Shown here in pieces: positions 57,539 to 64,000 of a stretch of 64,000 bases of DNA. This DNA comes from Pseudomonas vranovensis DSM 16006 (lineage in GTDB: Bacteria > Pseudomonadota > Gammaproteobacteria > Pseudomonadales > Pseudomonadaceae), in NCBI RefSeq assembly GCF_000425805.1, contig NZ_KE384458.1, positions 129,014 to 193,013 on the forward strand. Direction: 5' to 3'. Position numbers and translations under genes: made by a program. The first letter of the stretch is position 1. The number at the start of each line of letters is the position of its first letter. The notes below the pieces were generated by a model. It was not told the DNA's origin and did no database searches. It saw only the letters and a program-made list of their open reading frames with translations.

Positions 57539-57568
57539 GGGGGGACAGCACAAGCGGGCTGTCCCCCC
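57539..57568 (+). terminator. Hairpin between cycA and gcsR
   Basis: GGGGGGACAGC and GCTGTCCCCCC form a perfect 11-bp stem with an 8-nt loop. The tail (GTCGTCTTT) has few T, so it may only attenuate read-through into gcsR. Confidence 0.65.
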
Positions 57569-57596
57569 GTCGTCTTTGCACCACGAGGGAGTCGTC

Positions 57597-59126
57597 ATGC
57601 GCATCCACGTCACTTTCATTGACCGCGTTGGCATCACCCAGGAGATCCTGGCATTGCTAGGCGCGCGGAACCTCAACCTGGACGCGGTGGAGATGATTCC
57701 GCCCAACGTCTATATCGATGCACCCGCGTTGTCACAGGTTGTGCTGGACGAGCTTAACGACGCCTTGCTGCGGGTGATCGGAGTCCAGGCAGTGGAGCTC
57801 GTAGACTTTCTCCCCGGTCAGCGTCGGCACCTGCAGTTGGACGCTTTGTTGGCCGCGATGAGTGATCCGGTACTGGCGGTGGACCCTTGTGGCCACGTGC
57901 TGTTGGCCAATCCCACGCTGGTCAGCCTGGTGGGCCGCGAGCCGGCTGGAGAGCCGCTGTCCAGGCTATTCGCCGAGCCCGACCTGGCGCAGACCCTGAT
58001 TACCAAGGGCTTTCGCCTGCCCATGTGCGAGGTGAGTTTGCAGGGCCAGGCGCTGTTGCTCGAAGCCACGCCCATCAGTGGCGGGGCGGATGCCTTGGTG
58101 GGTGGCCTGCTGACGCTGTATCCGCCAAGCCGCATTGGTGAGCGCCTGGCTTCGCTGTTGCACGATCATGCCGAAGGGGTGCAGGCGCTGCTGGGCGACT
58201 CGGCACCGCTCAAGGAACTCAAGGCGCGCCTGCACAAAGTGGCGAGTCTGGAGGCACCGTTGTTGATCCAGGGCGAAACCGGGACGGGCAAAGAACTGGT
58301 GGCGCGTGCCTGCCATGCATTGAGCGCGCGTCGCGATGCGTCCTTCCTGGCTTTGAACTGCGCGGCCTTGCCGGAGAGCCTGGCCGAGAGCGAGTTGTTT
58401 GGCTACGCCGCCGGCGCTTTCACCGGCGCCCAGCGTGGCGGTAAGCCGGGCCTGTTGGAACTGGCCGACGGCGGCACTGTGTTCCTGGATGAAGTCGGTG
58501 AGATGTCTCCCTACCTGCAGGCCAAGTTGCTGCGATTTCTCAGTGACGGCAGCTTTCGCCGGGTCGGTGGCGGCGGCGAGGTGCGGGTGAATGTACGGGT
58601 GGTCTGCGCAACGCACCGGCACCTGGAAAGCATGGTGGTCGAAGGCACCTTTCGGGAAGACCTCTATTACCGCCTCAACGTGCTCAATGTGATGGTGCCG
58701 CCGTTGCGTGAGCGCGGACGGGACATACTCATGCTGGCCGAGCATTTCCTGCGTCAGGCCTGCACACAGATACAGCGTTCGCCGTGCCGACTGGCACTGG
58801 CTACCCATCCACTGCTGCTGGGCAATCGCTGGGCGGGCAACGTGCGTCAGTTGCAGAACGTGATTTTCCGTGCAGCCGCCATCAGTGAGGGGGAGGTGAT
58901 CGACTGCGATGATCTGGAACTGGCAGGTACAGCCCTGAACAACCTGCAGCCCGATGCCCCGCAAGTCACCAGCCTGGAAGCGGCCGTGCAGGACTTCGAG
59001 AAGTCGCTGCTGGAGACGATGTACGCGGCCTATCCCTCGACCCGGTTGCTGGCGGTGCGGCTGCAGACGTCCCACACGGCCATCGGCCAGCGCTTGCGCA
59101 AGTACGGCATCGCCAGCCGGGTCTGA
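57597..59126 (+). CDS. gcsR: TyrR-like sigma-54-dependent activator GcsR
   Basis: A 509-aa enhancer-binding protein. N-terminal ACT domain (residues 1-75, MRIHVTFIDRVGITQEIL), PAS (about 80-140), AAA+ core with Walker A GETGTGKE (226-233), the sigma-54-contacting GAFTGA loop (273-278) and Walker B TVFLDEV, and a C-terminal TyrR-type HTH (LLAVRLQTSHTAIGQRLRKYG). Unlike E. coli TyrR it keeps GAFTGA, so it can activate sigma-54 RNA polymerase. GcsR of P. aeruginosa activates the gcvH2-gcvP2-glyA2 operon in response to glycine. ATG 57597 has AGGGAG upstream. Confidence 0.93.
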   Translation: MRIHVTFIDRVGITQEILALLGARNLNLDAVEMIPPNVYIDAPALSQVVLDELNDALLRVIGVQAVELVDFLPGQRRHLQLDALLAAMSDPVLAVDPCGHVLLANPTLVSLVGREPAGEPLSRLFAEPDLAQTLITKGFRLPMCEVSLQGQALLLEATPISGGADALVGGLLTLYPPSRIGERLASLLHDHAEGVQALLGDSAPLKELKARLHKVASLEAPLLIQGETGTGKELVARACHALSARRDASFLALNCAALPESLAESELFGYAAGAFTGAQRGGKPGLLELADGGTVFLDEVGEMSPYLQAKLLRFLSDGSFRRVGGGGEVRVNVRVVCATHRHLESMVVEGTFREDLYYRLNVLNVMVPPLRERGRDILMLAEHFLRQACTQIQRSPCRLALATHPLLLGNRWAGNVRQLQNVIFRAAAISEGEVIDCDDLELAGTALNNLQPDAPQVTSLEAAVQDFEKSLLETMYAAYPSTRLLAVRLQTSHTAIGQRLRKYGIASRV

Positions 59127-59135
59127 TGCCCGACC

Positions 59136-59253
59136 TGGATTGGATACGCTCCACTGGAGTGATTGTGCTCCAGTCGGGCGTACGCCGCGGCTTCATTGGC
59201 CCACCCCGTGTGGGCTGGCTGCCGGGTTCATCAAGCGGAATGGTTTCGCTCCA
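59136..59253 (+). promoter_or_regulatory. GcsR-type activator sites upstream of gcvH (three 18-bp dyads)
   Basis: Three 18-bp elements: TGGATTG-GATA-CGCTCCA (59136-59153), TGGAGTG-ATTG-TGCTCCA (59155-59172, one base later) and CGGAATG-GTTT-CGCTCCA (59236-59253). The layout copies that upstream of cycA: a tandem pair with a 1-bp gap and a third element 81 bp after the second (83 bp at cycA). Confidence 0.78.
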
Positions 59254-59318
59254 GCACCACGGTTTCAGATTGCCTGCAGATTAGGTGCAACACACTGAAA
59301 AATAAGACAAATATAAAG

Positions 59319-59335
59319 TTGGCATCGCCCTTGCT
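59319..59335 (+). promoter_or_regulatory. Sigma-54 promoter of gcvH
   Basis: TTGGCATCGCCCTTGCT carries GG and GC with 10 nt between them, nearly identical to the cycA promoter, 56 bp upstream of the gcvH start. Confidence 0.88.
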
Positions 59336-59390
59336 CTTCTATCAATCAGTCCTGCACCAGGGCGCCCCTGATAACAAGAGAGGAAGATCC

Positions 59391-59768
59391 ATGAGCACGC
59401 TGCGTTTTACTCCCGAACATGAATGGCTACGCCTGGAATTGAATGGCGAACTGACCGTTGGCATCACCACCTACGCGCAGGAAGCCTTGGGTGATGTGGT
59501 GTTTGTACAGTTGCCGGACCTGGGCGAGTACGGGGAGGGCAATGAGGTCGCGGTGCTGGAATCGGTGAAGGCCGCCAGCAACATCAGCATGCCCCTGGCC
59601 GGTACCGTGGTGGCGGTCAACCAGGCCCTGGCCGATGATCCCGAACTGGTCAATGCCTCACCCATGCAGGACGGCTGGTTCTTCCGTATCCAGTTGGACA
59701 GCCTTGCCGACCTCGACACCTTGATGGACCAGGATGGCTACGACCGTTTCCTGGCCGACAACGTCTGA
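59391..59768 (+). CDS. gcvH: Glycine cleavage system H protein
   Basis: Lipoyl carrier of the glycine cleavage complex, 125 aa. The lipoylated residue is Lys60 in AVLESVKAASNISMP; the rest matches the hammerhead fold (LRFTPEHEWLRLE, GITTYAQEALGDVVFVQLP). ATG 59391 follows AGAGGAAGATCC; longer upstream frames lie in the promoter region. First gene of the gcvH-gcvP-glyA operon. Confidence 0.96.
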   Translation: MSTLRFTPEHEWLRLELNGELTVGITTYAQEALGDVVFVQLPDLGEYGEGNEVAVLESVKAASNISMPLAGTVVAVNQALADDPELVNASPMQDGWFFRIQLDSLADLDTLMDQDGYDRFLADNV

Positions 59769-59782
59769 GCCAGGGGGCCGAC

Positions 59783-62653
59783 ATGACGCATGTATCCATC
59801 CCGCTGAATACGGAAAACGAGTTCATCGCCCGTCACATCGGTCCGCGCGAGGACGACATCGACGCGATGCTGGCGCTGACCGGCCATGACACTCTCGACG
59901 GCCTGATCGACAGCGTGATCCCGGACAGCATCAAGGGCAGCAGCGTGCTCGAGCTGTGCAAAGGGCAGGGCGAGGCCGAGGCGCTGGCTTCACTCAAGGC
60001 CATCGCGGCGAAGAACCTGCTGTTTCGCAATCACATCGGCCAGGGCTATTACCCTTGCCACACACCAACGCCGATTCTGCGCAACCTGTTGGAGAACCCG
60101 GCCTGGTACACCGCGTACACACCGTACCAGCCGGAGATTTCCCAGGGCCGACTGGAGGCGCTGTTGAACTTCCAGACGCTGATCAGCGACCTGACCGGTA
60201 TGGAAATTGCCAACGCCTCATTGCTTGATGAAGCCACCGCAGCGGCCGAAGCCATGACCTTCTGCAAGCGACTGGCGAAGAGCAAGGCCCCGGCATTTTT
60301 CGTCTCGCATCAGTGTCATCCGCAAACGCTCGATGTGCTGCGCACCCGTGCCGAGCCACTGGGCATCGAGGTGGTCATTGGCGATGCCTCGACACTGGCG
60401 AACCAGCACCTGGACGGCTATTTCGGCCTATTGCTGCAGTATCCGGCCAGTACCGGGGCTATCGACGACCATCGTGCGTTGGTGCAGCGCGCCCATGCAA
60501 GCGGCGCGTTGGTGGCGGTGGCCGCTGACCTGCTGGCCTTGACCCTGCTGACGCCACCGGGTGAGTTCGGTGCCGACGTGGTCGTGGGCAGTGCCCAGCG
60601 TTTTGGCGTTCCGCTTGGCTTTGGCGGCCCGCACGCGGCGTTCTTCGCCACGCGTGACAGCTTCAAGCGTGACATGCCCGGGCGCCTGGTCGGGGTGTCC
60701 ATCGACCGCTTCGGCAAGCCGGCCTTGCGCCTGGCCATGCAAACCCGCGAGCAACACATTCGCCGTGAGAAGGCCACCAGCAACATCTGCACCGCGCAGG
60801 TGCTGCTGGCCAACATCGCCAGCATGTACGCGGTCTATCACGGCCCGCAAGGCCTGGTGCAGATCGCCCGGCGTGTACATCGGCTGACGGCGATTCTGGT
60901 GCGGGGGTTGCAGCAACTCGGGCACCGGGTCGAACAGCAGCACTTCTTCGATACCGTCAGCGTGACCACCGCACGCCCTGTGGCCGAAGTACTCTCAGCC
61001 ACCCATGCCGCACGGCTGAACCTGCGGCTGATCGATACGCAACGGGTTGGCCTGTCGCTGGATGAAACCTGCGAGCAGGGCGCCGTCGAGGCCTTGTGGC
61101 AAGCCTTCAGCATGCCCGGCCTGGCACTTCCGGACTTTACCGACTTGGCTGCCGACACGGGGGATTGCCTGCCATTGCACCTGCTGCGCGACACGCCGTT
61201 CCTCCAGCACCAGGTGTTCAACCGCTACCATTCGGAAACCGAGTTGATGCGTTACCTGCGCCGCCTGGCCGACAAGGACCTGGCCCTGGACCGCAGCATG
61301 ATCGCCCTGGGCTCATGCACCATGAAGCTCAACGCCGCCAGTGAAATGATCCCGATCACCTGGCCCGAATTTGGCGCCTTGCACCCGTTCGCCCCGGCCG
61401 AGCAGTCGCTGGGTTATCGCCAACTGACCGATGAACTGGAGGCCATGCTCTGCGCGGCCACCGGTTATGACGCCATGTCCCTGCAGCCCAATGCCGGTTC
61501 TCAAGGCGAGTACGCGGGCCTCCTGGCGATCCGCGCCTACCATGCCAGTCGTGGCGAGGCACAGCGTGATGTCTGCCTGATTCCATCATCGGCTCATGGC
61601 ACCAACCCGGCCACGGCGCAGATGGCGGGCATGCGCGTGGTGGTGGTCAACTGCGATGAGCGCGGCAACGTCGATGTGGCAGACCTGCAAAGCAAGGCCG
61701 AGCAGCACTGCACTCGGCTGGCGGCCTTGATGATTACCTATCCCTCGACCCACGGCGTATTTGAAGACGGTATCACCCGCATCTGCGACATCATTCATGA
61801 ACAGGGCGGCCAGGTGTACCTGGACGGCGCCAACATGAACGCCATGGTCGGTCTCTGCGCACCGGGCAAGTTTGGGGGCGACGTGTCACACCTGAACCTG
61901 CACAAGACCTTCTGCATTCCCCACGGTGGTGGCGGCCCAGGCGTTGGCCCGATCGGCGTCAAGGCGCACCTGGCGCCGTTCCTGCCGGGGCACGCGCATA
62001 TGGAGAGCCAGCACGGCGCGGTCAGTGCCGCACCGTACGGCAGCGCCAGCATCCTGCCGATCACCTGGATGTACATCCGCATGATGGGCGGGGAAGGGCT
62101 CAAGCGCGCGTCGCAGCTGGCAATCCTGAGCGCCAACTACATCGCCCGGCGCCTGGAGGAGCACTACCCGGTGCTCTACACCGGCGAGAACGGCCTGGTT
62201 GCCCACGAATGCATTCTCGACCTGCGCCCGCTCAAGGAGAGCAGCGGCATCAGCGTCGAGGACGTGGCCAAGCGCCTGATCGATTTTGGCTTCCATGCCC
62301 CGACCATGTCTTTCCCGGTGGCCGGCACCTTGATGGTCGAGCCGACCGAGAGCGAGTCGAAGGAGGAACTGGACCGCTTCTGCGACGCCATGATCTGCAT
62401 TCGCGAGGAAATTCGCGCGGTGGAAAACGGCACCCTGGACAGGCTCGACAATCCGCTGAAAAACGCCCCGCATACCGCCAGCGAGCTGGTCGGCGAATGG
62501 CCTCACCGTTATGGCCGGGAGCTGGCGGTGTACCCGCAGGCAGCGTTGCGCGAGGGCAAGTACTGGCCCCCCGTGGGGCGCGTGGACAACGTCTACGGCG
62601 ACCGCAACCTGGCGTGCGCCTGCCCACCGATGTCGATGTATCAAGACGCTTGA
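59783..62653 (+). CDS. gcvP: Glycine dehydrogenase (decarboxylating), P protein
   Basis: PLP enzyme that decarboxylates glycine and loads the aminomethyl group on GcvH. At 956 aa it is the fused single-chain form. The N-terminal half starts FIARHIGPREDDIDAML; the PLP lysine is Lys708 in HLNLHKTFCIPHGGGGPG; the glycine-rich loop follows. It begins 14 nt after gcvH and is followed by glyA at 62 nt. This is the catabolic second copy type (gcvP2) by its context with GcsR. Confidence 0.96.
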   Translation: MTHVSIPLNTENEFIARHIGPREDDIDAMLALTGHDTLDGLIDSVIPDSIKGSSVLELCKGQGEAEALASLKAIAAKNLLFRNHIGQGYYPCHTPTPILRNLLENPAWYTAYTPYQPEISQGRLEALLNFQTLISDLTGMEIANASLLDEATAAAEAMTFCKRLAKSKAPAFFVSHQCHPQTLDVLRTRAEPLGIEVVIGDASTLANQHLDGYFGLLLQYPASTGAIDDHRALVQRAHASGALVAVAADLLALTLLTPPGEFGADVVVGSAQRFGVPLGFGGPHAAFFATRDSFKRDMPGRLVGVSIDRFGKPALRLAMQTREQHIRREKATSNICTAQVLLANIASMYAVYHGPQGLVQIARRVHRLTAILVRGLQQLGHRVEQQHFFDTVSVTTARPVAEVLSATHAARLNLRLIDTQRVGLSLDETCEQGAVEALWQAFSMPGLALPDFTDLAADTGDCLPLHLLRDTPFLQHQVFNRYHSETELMRYLRRLADKDLALDRSMIALGSCTMKLNAASEMIPITWPEFGALHPFAPAEQSLGYRQLTDELEAMLCAATGYDAMSLQPNAGSQGEYAGLLAIRAYHASRGEAQRDVCLIPSSAHGTNPATAQMAGMRVVVVNCDERGNVDVADLQSKAEQHCTRLAALMITYPSTHGVFEDGITRICDIIHEQGGQVYLDGANMNAMVGLCAPGKFGGDVSHLNLHKTFCIPHGGGGPGVGPIGVKAHLAPFLPGHAHMESQHGAVSAAPYGSASILPITWMYIRMMGGEGLKRASQLAILSANYIARRLEEHYPVLYTGENGLVAHECILDLRPLKESSGISVEDVAKRLIDFGFHAPTMSFPVAGTLMVEPTESESKEELDRFCDAMICIREEIRAVENGTLDRLDNPLKNAPHTASELVGEWPHRYGRELAVYPQAALREGKYWPPVGRVDNVYGDRNLACACPPMSMYQDA

Positions 62654-62715
62654 TCGCACAGGCCCGGACGCGGTCCGGGCCTTGTCTGACCTCCGAACAA
62701 GAAGGAACTGAAAAC

Positions 62716-63969
62716 ATGTTTCATAAAAGCCTGTCCCTCTCCGATTTCGACCCTGAGCTGTCCAGCGCCATCCGCCGCGAGGCACAACGCCAGGAGGACC
62801 ATATCGAGCTGATCGCTTCGGAAAACTACACCAGCCCGCCAGTGATGCAGGCCCAGGGCACCGAGCTGACCAACAAGTACGCCGAAGGTTACCCGGGCAA
62901 GCGCTACTATGGCGGCTGCGAGCACGTCGATGTGGTTGAACAGCTGGCCATTGATCGTGCCAAGGCGCTGTTCGGCGCAGGCTATGCCAACGTCCAGCCC
63001 CATTCAGGGTCCCAGGCCAACGCGGCGGTCTATCTGGCCTTGCTGCAGGCCGGCGACACCCTGCTGGGCATGAGCCTGGCCCATGGCGGGCATCTCACTC
63101 ACGGGGCCAAGGTCAGCGCCTCCGGCAAGCTGTACAACGCGGTGCAATACGGTATCGATGCCAACGGCCTGATCGATTACGACGAGGTTGAACGCCTGGC
63201 CGTCGAGCATAAGCCGAAGATGATCGTGGCGGGCTTCTCCGCCTATTCAAAGACCCTGGATTTTCCACGCTTTCGCCAGATTGCCGACAAGGTCGGTGCC
63301 TACCTGTTCGTCGACATGGCCCACGTTGCCGGCCTGGTCGCGGCGGGCTTGTACCCCAATCCACTGCCCTACGCCGATGTCGTCACCACCACCACCCACA
63401 AGACCCTGCGCGGGCCGCGAGGTGGCCTGATTTTGGCCAAGGCCGACCCTGAACTGGAGAAGAAGCTCAACTCAGCGGTGTTCCCGGGGGGCCAGGGTGG
63501 GCCGCTGATGCATGTGATCGCCGCCAAGGCCGTTTGCTTCAAGGAGGCACTGGATCCCGGCTTCAAGGAATACCAGTTTCAGGTCATCAACAACGCCCAG
63601 GCCATGGCGGAAATTTTCCGTCAGCGTGGCTATGACGTGGTCTCCGGGGGGACCGACAACCACTTGTTCCTGGTCAGCCTGATCCGCCAGGGCATTACCG
63701 GCAAGGATGCCGATGCCGCGCTTGGCCGTGCGCACATCACCGTCAACAAGAACGCCGTCCCCAACGACCCACAGTCGCCGTTCGTGACGTCGGGCCTGCG
63801 CATCGGTACCCCAGCGGTGACGACCCGTGGCTTCCAGGTGCCGGAGTGCCGCGCCCTGGCGACATGGATCTGCGACATTCTCGACCACCTCGGCGATGCC
63901 GACGTCGAGGCCCAGGTCGCCCGGCAAGTCGCCGAGCTGTGCAAGTTGTTCCCTGTGTATTCGGCCTGA
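62716..63969 (+). CDS. glyA: Serine hydroxymethyltransferase
   Basis: PLP enzyme that joins methylene-tetrahydrofolate made by glycine cleavage with a second glycine to give serine. The 417-aa protein has the PLP lysine Lys229 in TTTTHKTLRGPRGG, plus IELIASENYTSP and YAEGYPGKRYYGGCEHVD. ATG 62716 follows GAAGGAACTGAAAAC. Third gene of the operon; in other pseudomonads sdaA and gcvT follow. Confidence 0.96.
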   Translation: MFHKSLSLSDFDPELSSAIRREAQRQEDHIELIASENYTSPPVMQAQGTELTNKYAEGYPGKRYYGGCEHVDVVEQLAIDRAKALFGAGYANVQPHSGSQANAAVYLALLQAGDTLLGMSLAHGGHLTHGAKVSASGKLYNAVQYGIDANGLIDYDEVERLAVEHKPKMIVAGFSAYSKTLDFPRFRQIADKVGAYLFVDMAHVAGLVAAGLYPNPLPYADVVTTTTHKTLRGPRGGLILAKADPELEKKLNSAVFPGGQGGPLMHVIAAKAVCFKEALDPGFKEYQFQVINNAQAMAEIFRQRGYDVVSGGTDNHLFLVSLIRQGITGKDADAALGRAHITVNKNAVPNDPQSPFVTSGLRIGTPAVTTRGFQVPECRALATWICDILDHLGDADVEAQVARQVAELCKLFPVYSA

Positions 63970-63996
63970 TTCCCGGGTCTGCTGGCGGAGGCTCGT

Positions 63997-64000
63997 ATGT
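63997..64000 (+). CDS. Start codon of the next gene (probably sdaA), cut by the window edge
   Basis: GGCGGAGGCTCGT is followed by ATG at 63997, 27 nt after the glyA stop, and the window ends one base later. The ribosome-binding site is good. By known order in pseudomonads the gene should be L-serine dehydratase sdaA, but no coding sequence is visible to prove it. Confidence 0.5.

Noticed and set aside
59281..59390. Glycine riboswitch upstream of gcvH
   Set aside because: The leader between the sigma-54 promoter and gcvH is only about 45 nt, too short for even a single glycine aptamer, and control is explained by GcsR sites.

Overview
The window looks like chromosome of a Pseudomonas of the P. 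putida group. The signs are uniformly high GC, the gacA-uvrC-pgsA-tRNA-Gly order, an MvaT-family H-NS protein, a MexEF-OprN pump, an OprD porin, REP-type palindromes, and a cobF / CheR-CheB kinase / thiolase-hbd block that I recall from P. putida. I see no phage, transposase, integron or CRISPR array; the accessory character lies in metabolic and signalling cassettes.

Layout. 1-8.9 kb: partial Pit phosphate transporter, DUF488, GNAT and XRE genes, gacA-uvrC-pgsA, an orphan substrate-binding protein, tRNA-Gly(GCC), two small proteins and gloA. 9-13.7 kb: a TurB/MvaU-like nucleoid protein, OprD porin, cobF, a glycosyltransferase and a single-REC regulator. 13.9-20.5 kb: a tightly packed signalling operon (CHASE3-GAF-HK-triple REC hybrid kinase, CheR, CheB, REC-HK, REC) with no receptor, CheA or CheW. 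20.5-24.4 kb: thiolase, 3-hydroxyacyl-CoA dehydrogenase and TetR, with a divergent AraC regulator. 24.4-28.1 kb: a class II aldolase / DapA-family lyase pair facing an XRE-cupin and an AraC regulator, then a LysE exporter. 28.4-34.7 kb: TerC/CBS membrane protein, RarD, a CSS-EAL phosphodiesterase, hpd, and a CSS sensor lacking an EAL domain. 34.8-41.9 kb: DJ-1/PfpI protein, a yeast-type cytosine deaminase, and a minus-strand operon of hybrid kinase, ybhP, clsB and ybhN joined by 4-nt overlaps, preceded by a TPR/HEAT protein. 42-48 kb: mexE-mexF-oprN.

48.2-55.7 kb: a small lipoprotein, a LysR regulator divergent from an agmatinase-family ureohydrolase, then an aldehyde dehydrogenase, a 59-aa membrane protein, an NCS1 permease and a GMC oxidoreductase. 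This reads as a catabolic route for a guanidino compound whose identity the sequence does not give.

55.8-64 kb: a glycine-use regulon, with CycA-type permease, the TyrR-like sigma-54 activator GcsR, then gcvH-gcvP-glyA and the start of the next gene. Both cycA and gcvH have a -24/-12 promoter preceded by the same arrangement of 18-bp dyads: two separated by exactly 1 bp, and a third about 80 bp further on. This is the clearest regulatory signal in the window and ties glycine uptake to glycine cleavage under one activator.
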